In this document: in pieces, positions 21,035 through 31,200 of the stretch
How positions within the stretch are numbered: position 1 is the stretch's first letter
Layout: every line of letters begins with the position of its first letter
NCBI GenBank assembly: GCA_029339195.1
Contig: JAPTJF010000557.1
Coordinates: forward strand, 1-36,617
Length of the DNA: 36,617 nt
Reading direction: 5' to 3'
Source of the DNA: Micractinium sp. NFX-FRZ
Taxonomy: Eukaryota > Chlorophyta > Trebouxiophyceae > Chlorellales > Chlorellaceae
Translations under genes and position numbers: made by a program
Notes under the pieces: generated by a model
What the model was told of the DNA's origin: nothing
The model's input: only the letters and a program-made list of their open reading frames with translations
The model's database searches: none

Positions 21035-22256
21035 ATGCGGCGCCGACGCTGACGTGGCATGCCGTGCCGACGTGGCGAAGCACGTCGGCGCGGAGGTGTG
21101 CGAAACGCGCGACGTGTGCCGTGTGTGCGGGGCCCCGGAGCCACATGCAGTGCGCGGAATGCTCCGCGGGCGCCCCCCTGCTGCTTGCGTGCCTGTCGCG
21201 CGCGACTCGCACGCACACCACACGCCCATACCCCCCCGTGCCCTTCCCTGCCCGCCACTCCTTGTTTGCGCCTTGCTGCCTGCCGGCTGAGAGGCATGTA
21301 AGGCACAGCTCTTGCAGTACTGGGGCCAGCACGTGGCACCATTCAACGAGGCAAGGCAGGATTGCCGATCAGCAGGAAGGCCAAGGAGGGGGGCATGACA
21401 GAAGCAGGCAGGCAAGCAAAGCATGGCAGGCAAAAGGCACACCGTTCGAAACAGGGCTGCAGTTAGGTGGCGTGGCGGGGCGCCCCCAAGCCCTGCTGAT
21501 TGCCCTCCCTGGCACTGCCGCTGCGTTCTGCAGCACGCAATCACCATCTGCTGCATTTGAACTGTGAGCTGCGCAGTGATGTATCACAGTGCCAAGCTCC
21601 CTGGCGAAGGCAACAGGAAGCAGGTTGTTGGCAGGGCAGGTCTCGAGGGCAGTAAGGAGGTGCTTGCTCGGGGCCAGCTGTGTATGCAGGTCAGCTGTGC
21701 TGGATTTACCAGTGCTAATTCGTGTTATTGTGGAGTGGTGAGTGAAAGCTTGATGTAAACACATGCATCTGCTGGGACCTGCGCATCTTGCGCCGCTGCC
21801 CCGCCCCATGCCGCCATGACGCCACCTGTCCGCACTGCTGGATTGCGAAGGATCCGTCACCCCTGGGCATTCCGGCGCTCCTGTGCTAGGTGTTTTCGTT
21901 CTGGGTTCGAAGCCAGACCAGGAAAGGCTTCAGCGAGCAGCTTCTTCAAAGGCCGCCCAAGAAACATCCAAGGCCAGGGCGGGGCACGCTGCCATCGGAC
22001 AGGTCAGTGGGTACATCCTACCTTCGACAAGTAAAACGCACTTGGGCTGTCGCAGTCGAGTTGGCCACCCCGCCGCAGCCCTTGTAAGTGCGCTGCCTGG
22101 TTGTGCGGCCCCAGGGGCCACGCGGAAGCGTCGTGTATCGAATCAAAGTCGGCAGCGGAACACCACAGCAGCTGCACCCCAGCCCAGCGTCCACCTGCTA
22201 ACCGCTGCCGCCCACCCGCCGCCGCTGCCGCTGCAGCGCAAGCCTAGCCACTGCCC
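21035..22256. other. eL22 3' UTR and intergenic spacer
   Basis: A TGTAA at 21297-21301 lies 263 nt after the eL22 stop and is the likely poly(A) signal. A second copy is at 21754-21758. I found no exon with support between these and the start of the next gene. Confidence 0.5.
21297..21301 (+). terminator. TGTAA poly(A) signal candidate, eL22
   Basis: Chlorophyte-type signal, sense orientation, 263 nt after the stop codon. Confidence 0.6.
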
Positions 22257-25200
22257 ATGGGCAAGCAGGTGGGCTTCCAGCTTGACCTCAAGCAGGTGCT
22301 CAGCCACGCCCAGGACAACATGGAGGGTGGCCGCACGCGTGAGACGACCCCCTCCAAGACCAAGGCTGGGTGGGTGCTGGGCCGCCGCTGGTGGGTGCTG
22401 TGCGGTGGTTTGTGGGTGCTGCCACTGCGGGTGGGTGCCCCGCCGCCCTGCATTTGACGTCCTCCCACGCTTAACGCATGCACCCACGAGCTGCAGACGC
22501 AAGGGAAAGCGCGAGAATGCACGGCGCACTGTGCTGCTGGCCACGTTGGTGGGTGCTCTCCTCGTGGCTGCTTACACCTCATTTGCTGGCCAGACTGCCT
22601 TCAGGTGCGCCGTGTGTCGCGCTGTCCTGCTGGCTGCCTGCCTGGCAGGCTCGCACGGGTGCGTGCATTCTCTGTGGGCCTGCCACAAACGGATCCCCGC
22701 TGCCTCTGCTTTGCTTGCCTCCTCTGCTCCCCTTGTTGTGCATTTCACCGCCCACCACGTCCATTCTGTGTCTGCCTGCCTGGTTGCCCAAATTGAGCTG
22801 CCGCGGAGCGCCGCCCAGCCGCTGCATCCTGGGCAAGCGGCGGCCTCACCGCCTGCAGCCTCGCCCTGCTCATATGACCGCACGCCCCACCCGCCTGAGC
22901 CAGATTCATTCCTGTTGCGCCCCTCCCCCCCGGCATGCCACCCTTCGCCCCCTGCAGCGTGCACTCCCTGTCCATGCGTGGCATGCACGGCATGCGCCGC
23001 TTCGGGGACGGCACAGCAGAGACACTAGTCATCTATGTATACGCACACACAGGCGGGTGGTGGCAGGCCAGGGGGAGGCCCCTCCTCAAGTGCCTGTCGT
23101 GGGGGAGGTGCATGCTGCGGGGATCAACCCAGGACCAATGCGTGCCGAGGTATCCCTTTACACACGCTGTAAAACACAACGACAACGGTGCCCTCCTGCT
23201 TTGGGTGGGAGCCAAAGTCAGCTGCACGGGCGCGCTGCAGGCCCCCGCCAGCCCCAAGAACAGCCTGTCCTCTCACAACACACCTCACCCATGCGCAAAC
23301 TGCCCCGCCCCGCACCTCACCTGCAGACGTGGAGTACGCCAACAACCTGCGCTTCTTCCTGGAGTATGGGGTGCAGCCGGGGGACTTGTGCGACTACCTG
23401 GTGGTAGTGCAGGAGGGCAAGGGGGTGCTGTCCACCGACCTGCCGCCGCTGCCCGACAACGTGCATGCCGTGCACCACCCCAACGAGTGCTTCGACTGGG
23501 GCACCTTTGGATGGGTGAGTCTGTTGGGGGGGAGGGGAGGGCGGGGGCCCCGCATGGGGTTGTATGGGCGGCTCGAGTGCACCACCCCAGCGCGGGTTTG
23601 TTGTTACTGGGACGCCTTGCTGCACCTCCATCTGAGCCTGCACCCATGGATGGATGGGTGGCCACCTGCTCCGCAGGCGATTGAGAACAAGGTGGCGGAC
23701 ACCAGCCGGTACCGCTACGTCATCTTCCTAAACTCCAGCGTGCGCGGACCCTTCCTGCCCGCCTACTGGCCGGTGAGTGCGGCTGTGTCGGTTGGGTGGC
23801 ATGCTCGAGCTGCTGGCTGGATGCCTGGGGTGGAGGAAGCGGGGCCCAGCAAGACGGCGGGTGCCGTGGACTGATGCAATGCATGCGCCGCTGGGAGCAC
23901 TCTGCCGTAGCCAGAAATGTATGCCCAGATCCGCAAGTCAATGCTGGTTTACCATTGCCAATTTGGGGTGTCTGTGTGCAGCGGGAGATGCACTGGTCCC
24001 GCATCCTGACAGGCAGGATCAATGATGAAGTGAAGCTGGTTGGCGCCACCATCAGGTGAGGGCGGGGAGTTGGGGCATGAATGCAGCTTGCGTGGGGCTG
24101 TGCCTTGATGGATCGGCCTGCACACACCTGCTTACATGCTCCGTCGCATGCAAATGCAGGCAGACCTACCACAGCCGTCACTCCTGCCGCCATGCACCCC
24201 ACCCTCTTCCCTCTTGCAGCTGCGAGGGTGCCAACAAGGGCGGCGTGCTGACGGGGGAGATGCGGCGCAATCCACATGTGCAGAGCTACGTGGTGGCAAC
24301 CGACCAGGTGCGCCCGGGCAGTGCGCAACACAGCGCAGTGCAGAATGACACATTGTGGCACCGTGGCACAGCTGCGCAGCAGATGGCTGTGCTGCCCTGG
24401 CATCCCTTCTGTGTTGACTCGGTTCCTGATGTGGTTGCGTACCAATAACGAGTGTGTCCATCCGCATGTGCACCTCGTGCTTGCAGACGGGGCTGGGACT
24501 GCTGCAGGGCGACCATAATGTGCTCAAGTGCTACACAGACATCCACGACGCCATTTGGTGAGCCCTGTGCCGCTGCGGCTGACAGGCTGGTCTCTGGAGC
24601 AACACAGGCTGGCTGGGTGGCTGGTCTGAGACGTCTGGCAAGCCTGCTGCTAGACAGGCCTGCAAGGACTGCCCTGCTGGCATCAACTCCACATCAGACC
24701 GGAAACCAGTTGCAGCCGTGCCCTGCTCCACCTCTCCCCCCTTGCCCTGCTGGCCCCGCAGGTACGCGGAGGTTGGCAGCAGCGCGGCCATCCTGAATGC
24801 TGGGTACAACATCGATGCGCTCATGCTGCGCTACCAGGGGGTGGACTGGCGGGAGAAGGAGACCTGGGGGTGCAACGCGGGGTGAGCCTGGGCACGGGGC
24901 AAGAGGCGGGCGGGGTACATGATTGAGGGGAGGCGGGGGAAGCAATTGGCATGCTCATGTCGGACCCATGTAGAAGGTGGAGGTTGCCCAGCGCACGCAC
25001 CCCCGTTATCCCAGCGCACGCACCCCTGTTATCCCTCCTGCACCCCTCGCCCATCTCAGTGCCCTTCCCCCTGCCCTTTGCAAGCTCATGTCCCGTGCCC
25101 TCTCCCCAGCCAGCCTGGCCCCGCTTCTGCCCCCCCACTCTGCCCGCGCTGTATGCAGCATCAACCCATATGCTGAGTACATGTACGACGGAGTCAACAT

Positions 25201-27922
25201 CTCACCCTTCGAGGTCATGTTTGTCAAGGTGAGGTGGAGAGGTTTCGCCAACAAGGGGCGGCCTCCCGTGGTACGCCTGGCGGCTTACGCGCCCCACATG
25301 TGCATGCAAACTGTGCAGGCGTGTGGCAGCACGCGTGTCGTGGAGTTGCTGCCTCCTTCCCCCCTGCCTGCCCACCCACCCCAACTCCGCTGCCTGCCTG
25401 CCTGTGCCCCTCCTCTCCATCCTCTCCCTCCCTCCCCCCACACAGGTCAAGGAGTTCCTGCTGGAGGCCAACTGGACCACGGCAGCCAGCGCCAAAAAGT
25501 ACACGCAGTGGATGCAGGAGGAGGTGCGCGCATGGGTGGGGCGCTGTGCGGCAGATGGCCCCCTGTGCCCGCGCTAAGCAGCACATGCGGTTGATGCAGG
25601 AGGGGGCACGTTTTGCTGGGGCGCCGATGCAGGGCTGTGGTGGTGCTGGTGCTGGTGCCTGCGGACGGCAAGGGCCCCTGCGCAGACAAGTTGGCGCTGG
25701 CGCCGGTACTGGTATCAAGGCCTGCATGCAGCAGGTTCCGATGCTGTGCTGCGGCCAAATGAGCGCAGCGCCTGCCTAAGCGGCCCCCTGCCTTGCTGGC
25801 CTTTGTACCGTTGTGTCACTCATATGCACACCAATGGTGCTGCAGGGGGAGACGACGCGGATCCACGAGAACGAGTACAATGCCAAGAAGACGGAGCTTC
25901 GCAACATGAAGATACTCAACATGCGTGCGCGCGGCAGGTGGGGCGCTGAGTGACGAGTTTGGTGCCGTGAGCGGTCAGTCGGTGCGCTATGTGGCGGCAC
26001 TGAGCCATGCAGGCGTGCGGCAGGTGGGGCATGGGAGGAACAGCAAACAACCTTGTGTGGGGTGGTGGGGAATGGGTAGGCAAAGGTTTCAGCGCACGCA
26101 TTCGGCTTCTGCCCTTGCGAAGCTTACCTCTCCTCCGCTTCTACAGACTAATGAACACCAACCTCCACGCGTGCTCCGTTGTATGCAGCGCCTGCTTCGA
26201 CTTTGCCTTTTACCGCTCCAAGAACCCCGACCTGCCGGTGTGGGGCCCCGAGACGATGTGGGAGCACTTTGTGACCAGCGGGCAGCACGAGGGCCGCGTG
26301 TTCAGGTGGGGAGGGGCAGGAGGGGGCATGGTCTCACAGACAGTGTGAGGGCAGGGGGAGGCCCACAGGGAAACGTTGTGGGAGCGCTTTGTGACCAGCG
26401 CCGGTCAAGGCATGGAAGTCTGGAACGGACAGGTGAGGGAGAGGGAAGGTGCTGCGAGTGGAGCACCATTCCCCCGTGCCAGGGGGAAGGGGCGGACGGC
26501 AGGCAGGCAGCACCAGGACCGTATGTTCATGTGGGATTGGAATCTGACCTGGCAGCGCAGCCGGCAGCGATACGCGAGTCCAGAGGCCCAGCATTGGCTT
26601 GCAGTCGAACAGCTGTGCCCTGCCCCTGCTGCCGTGCACCGACATGCCCGCCTGCCCACCCCACCCCCGGCTCCGCCCTGGCGCTCTGCAGGTTCCGCTG
26701 CAAGCCTGGAGCTGTGGAGTTCCCCAAGCCGCCGGCCCCACCCAAGAAGGAGGCCAAGGCCAAGCAGACTTCTGGCACCGCTCTCGGCAAGGGCGAAGCG
26801 GGCGTGGTGGGGGCAGCAGCCGCACAGACCAAAACCGTGGCTGCAGGTGATGTGATTTCAGCAAAGCAGGCTGCAGCTGCCCAGAAGGCGGCGGCGGCGG
26901 CAGCGGCAGCGCAGCAGGGTACGCAGCAGGCAGCAGCGGGCGCAGCTGGGGCTGACGCAGGGGCTGCTGCCGGTGCTGCCGTCGAAGGCGGTGCACAGCA
27001 GGCTGTGACAGCCGATGCTGCAGGCGCCACATCCAGCGCGGGCACTGGCAGCGCTGCTGCTGGCACAGCTACAGCTGGTTCTGTCGCTGTAGATGCAGCC
27101 GCTGCTGGTGCCGCTGCTGCCGGCACTGCTGCATCTGCTACCAGCGCTGCTGCAGCCGTGGATGCGGGCGCTACAGCAGTCGGCACGGGGGGTGCCGCTG
27201 CAGCCGGGACTGGCACCGCTGCTTCTGGCACGCAGGCTGCTGGCGCACAGGCTGTTTCTGCCACCGGCCAGGCGGCTGGGGCAGCTCAGCAGACCGCCGC
27301 CGGCGCCTTGGGTGTGGTGCAGCAGGCTGCCGATGCTGCTGCTGCAGGCACTGGGCAGGCTGCTGCCGGTGGAGAAGCCCAGGCAGCGGTAGGCGCAGTT
27401 CAGACTGCGGTCCAGCAGCAGGCTGGCGCAACTACTGGTGCAGCGCAGCAGGTGACGGCTACGGCGCAGGAAGGTGGCGCAACTGCTGGTGCAGCGCAGC
27501 AGGTGGCGGCAACGGCGCAGCAAGCTGCCGGTACTGCTGACGCAGCAGCAGCTGGCACCGCGGCTGCGGCGCAGCAGCAGCAGCAGGCAGCAGGTGGGGT
27601 CACAGCTGTGCAGCAGGCTGGGGGCGGCACCACGCAGCAGGCGGCAGCTGCGAACACGGCAGCTGCAGGCGCAGCTGGCGCCATGCAGCAGGCGGCAACT
27701 ACAGATGCGTTAACTGGCACAGTGCAGCAGGCAGGCGCGGCGGCTGCCACTGTGCAGCAGGCAGCCGCTGCGGGTGCAGCAGTTGGCGCCGTGCAGCATG
27801 CAGTAGCTGTGGGTCAGCAGGCGGCCACTGCTGGCACTGGCACAGCCCAGCAGCAAGACAATCTGGCTGTGCAACAGCTTGCTCAGGCACAACGAGAGGC
27901 TGCCATGACACAGCGGCGCTGA
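22257..27922 (+). CDS. RgpF-like glycosyltransferase, type II membrane, long low-complexity tail
   Basis: Fourteen exons: 22257-22369, 22497-22604, 22958-23052, 23327-23514, 23677-23772, 23982-24055, 24220-24307, 24487-24557, 24762-24881, 25159-25228, 25446-25523, 25846-25937, 26147-26305, 26692-27922; 860 residues. All are GT-AG except intron 3, which needs a GC donor. A basic stretch (RKGKRENARR) precedes one membrane anchor at about 49-65, giving a Golgi-type N-in topology. The domain at about 90-365 has LVIYVYAHTDVEY, a CDYLVVVQEG strand, NECFDWG (158-164), the hallmark FLNSSVRGPF (185-194), LVGATISCEG and HVQSYVVATD. This order parallels rhamnan-synthesis RgpF-type transferases; donor and acceptor are unknown. 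Residues 414-454 form a CFDFAFYRSKNPDL...EGRVFRFRC module like those in bacterial glycan proteins. The last 400 residues are an Ala/Gln/Gly/Thr-rich tail. Transferase function is inferred. Confidence 0.78.
26370..26400 (+). pseudogene. Relic copy of part of exon 13 inside intron 13
   Basis: This 31-nt segment matches exon positions 26250-26280 at 28 of 31 bases, exactly 120 bp downstream, and would encode ETLWERFVTS against ETMWEHFVTS in the exon. Similarity stops abruptly on the 3' side. It looks like a remnant of a local exon duplication. Confidence 0.7.
27425..27526 (+). repeat. 51-bp (17-residue) direct repeat in coding tail
   Basis: Two consecutive 51-bp units start at 27425 and 27476 inside the low-complexity tail. 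They encode GATTGAAQQVTATAQEG and GATAGAAQQVAATAQQA, and the reading frame is kept. Confidence 0.8.
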
Positions 27923-27985
27923 TGTGGACAGGCAAACTCAACACCTTGTCTTTCTTGGGTGAGTGCTAGCAGATGGACACCAGGG

Positions 27986-27990
27986 TTACA
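27986..27990 (-). terminator. TGTAA poly(A) signal candidate, minus-strand AGMO-like gene
   Basis: TTACA on the plus strand reads TGTAA on the minus strand, 278 nt after the AGMO-like stop codon. Confidence 0.5.
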
Positions 27991-28028
27991 TCGATGCCTT
28001 GCTGAACAAAACAACAACCCTTAAAGCA

Positions 28029-28033
28029 TGTAA
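28029..28033 (+). terminator. TGTAA poly(A) signal candidate, glycosyltransferase-like gene
   Basis: Sense-strand TGTAA 107 nt after the stop codon at 27920-27922. Confidence 0.55.
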
Positions 28034-28267
28034 GTCTTGCAAAGAGGGAACAAAAGGGAGACAGTAGTTTTCGTGTCGGTGCACTGAAGGGGCAGCTGGA
28101 TAGCTTGTGGATGGCTGACCTGCCCATGGCCCCGGGCCTCTTCAGTGGGGCGGAGCTCCACCGACCATGGTCAAGTTCTAATGAAATGTTTGATGCGCCG
28201 AAGCGTGCATTCGTGCTGTACGGTAAGCACGGGAGGCGCCGAGGTTATGCTGTCGTGCCATTGTCAG

Positions 28268-31200
28268 TTATGCGGCCTTCTTGGCCGCGGTGCTGGCACC
28301 CGCAGCCCTGCGGGCAGCGGCCGGCAGCTGGGCTGCCACCAGCAGGAAAGAGACGGCAGACAGGGCGGCACCAGCCAGCGCCAGTTGGGAGGGGGATGCG
28401 CCCCAGAACGTGTCGCCCACCCTGGCAGCCAGCAGGGCAGCTTGAGGGGGCAGGTTGCCGGCGGCGCTGGCCTGGAGCAGATCCGCTGCCAGCGCGCCCT
28501 GGGCCGCCAGCCTGCATGGTGGGCAGGTTGGGTGGGGCGGGAGGTGGTGGGAGATGAGGAGGCACGGGCGCGCCGGCCTGGCGCTGATATGCAGGGAAGC
28601 CCTGCCGATTCACGGTTCTGCTGCCACTACCACACTCACACCACCCAAGCCTGCCCACTCGACTCACACCACCCAACCCAACACACACACAACTACCGCT
28701 CAAGAGCCCGCCCGCCCTGTCACCCACCCCACCACCTGCCCACCCCACCTGAGCAGCTCCCACGTGATTGCCTTGCGGGTGGCCCCCATCACCCAGCCCA
28801 GGCAGGTGACGCTCCAGATGCCGGCGGCCAGGCCAGCCAGGATGGCGGGGGCGCTGCAGGGGGGAATGGGGTGAGGGAGGGGGAGGGGGCGTGTGTGATT
28901 GCCTTGTTGCCGTCAGCACTGGCGACCGGGCTGCGGCACAAACGTCAGCAGTTGCTCGGCATAATAGCGCAGGCCGCTGCTGCAGCCTGGGGGTCCTAGG
29001 ACTAGCGGGGAGTACAGCATCAGGCGTACTGCCAGGTGGGACGCACCTGAGGGAGGGGACGGCCCGCAGGAAGGCCATGATGACTGGCACCGTCATGATG
29101 AGCTGGATCACTGCACGGGGCAGCACGCAAAGCAGGCGGCAGCATGCAAAGCACACGGTTAGTGCGATGGGTGCGTGTTGGGCGCTTGGGCAGCGGTGCA
29201 CTGACCTTGCATGTTGTGCGGGTCCCAACTGGGCTGCACTCTGTCTAGCACCCATCCTGGTGCCGCAAGTCGTTTGAGCTGACACAACAGGCACACTCAG
29301 GATTCAAAGCCCATGATCAAGTGGCACCAGTGCGACCCGCCCTGCACCGGTCCACAGCTATCAAGCTGAGCCCCCGCACGCCCCGCACGCCTTGGGCAGT
29401 GGCCTCACCAGCGTAAGCGTCCAGGGCCCCAAAGGCGCGCTTCTCCCATGGGTAGGCGGGGTCAAAGGCCTGCTGCTGCTGGGCGGCGTCTGCACTCGCC
29501 GCTGCCTCTGCGGCACTGGCGGTCCCACAGACGGCCTGCACTGCAACAGCACCCTTGCCTCCCTTGTTGTGGCTGTGGGCGGCACTCCCAGCCGTCTTCT
29601 CTTTGTTGGCCATGCTGGGGCCGGTCACGCGGGTGAACAGGGCATCCCAGACCGACACCTGCACTCCAGGCAGGGGCGCCGGGGCATGAGCACGTTTATG
29701 TCCAGGGTGGCTCAAAGAAGGCCAGGAGCCAGGTCGACAGTTCGGCTGGCAGGCAGTCACGGGCGCGCCAGCAGCTACCCACCGCGGTGCCCGCTCATCA
29801 GGCCCTCCCAGGCGGCCCACCCACCTGGCCGGACAGCGCCAGCTTGATGGTGGACAGGAACATGTGCAGGTTGTGCCACACGGGGTTGTAGGATCCCACG
29901 GGAACAGGCTGCAGTCGGAAATAGAGAAGTGATCTGGCTGGGAGGAGGGCAGCAAGCAGGGAAAGCAAGCAGGGATAGGCTGCACGTTGGGGCCCTGGGC
30001 TGGTGCCCGTTGGGCTTCCCAGTACCCGATGCATGTCATCATGATCTTACTGCCAGGGCGTGTCCTCTCTTAGTACCACTGGCGGCAGACGGACCCACTG
30101 TGTGTGACCCTTGCCGCGGCACAATCTCGGCCCCAAGCCTGCCCCGCAGCAGGAAAGCACGGAATTCATGCCTGCACCGTCCCGCTCTGCCAAGCCATTC
30201 CCTCCCTGCTCCTTTGACGCCCACGCCCCCTTTTACACACACGCCGCTGGCCCTCACCCCCCCACTCCTTCCGCCTTACCGCCCGCCCCAGCTCAGTTAG
30301 CCAGGCAGGCGCACCCGTGAGTCGAGCCCAAACAGGCACTCGCGGTCGGCCCGCTCCTCCTGAAACGTTCCAAACATGCGGTCCCAGATCGCCAGCACGG
30401 CGCCGAGGTTCCTGTTTCAGCACAGGAACGGTCGGTTTGGACGGATGGGGGCAAGGGGTGAATGTGATTGAGGGATATCAGACATCAAGGCCCATGGCTT
30501 CAAATAACCAAGCAGGCGGGCTGCCATCCCACATGGGCCCTCCCACCACACCCAGCCCAGCCAGCCCAGATTTCAGCCAGTCAGCCAGCCAGTCAGCCCA
30601 GCCAGCCAGCCACCCCACCCGGTGAAGTCATTGAGCCGCCCCTCCACCAACCTCAGCCCCGCCCCGTTCCTGCGCGTGATTGAGCGGGCACCCGACAGCT
30701 CACTTGCGCCCATAGTTGCGGGAGTGGTGCACCCTGTGGTGGGAGGGCGTGATGAACACTGCCTCGATGGGCCACCACATCTTTCCGACGAGGGCGGTGT
30801 GGGTGAACAGCTGGTAGAGGAGGGAGATGCTGCGGTGGAGGTCAAAGATGCGTGGGGGGACGAGCAAGGCCACCCACACGAAGAAGAGGGGACTGATCTG
30901 CGGCAGGGTGAGCACACGGATACAGTCGCACACACAGAGGCTGCAATAGGCGCCTCATGGCAGGTCGGTGCCTTGACGGGCGGCCGGGAGGGGCAAAGCC
31001 CCGGCACGGACTCCGGAGAGCATGCGGCATGCAGCCAGGGTCGCCCTGGAGGTTCAATCAGAGCGCCAGCCGGTGGCTGTGGGCAGAACCGGTGCCGCCA
31101 TGCTGGCAGCGCTGCTGCCGCCTGTGCGGCGCTGAGGCGGTCCACGCCTCTGAGCCGAGGCTCTACCTGCTGTAGAGCTGAGGCCGGGGTGCCACATCCG

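Larger units (their letters stand above)
27923..28267. other. Convergent 3' intergenic region
   Basis: Two genes end tail to tail across 345 bp. A plus-strand TGTAA lies at 28029-28033 and a minus-strand TGTAA at 27986-27990. If both are used, the two 3' UTRs overlap. Nothing else was recognised. Confidence 0.6.

Noticed and set aside
21895..21925. A GGTTCGAA-containing hairpin resembling a tRNA T-arm
   Set aside because: The stem is only four clean pairs around an eight-base loop, and no matching acceptor, D or anticodon arms were found upstream.
25925..26346. Extension of the large open frame at 25925-27922 as one continuous exon
   Set aside because: The GTGGGG at 25938 and the CTACAG before 26147 define an intron, and the conserved CFDFAFYRSKNPDL sequence lies in a different frame over 26147-26305.
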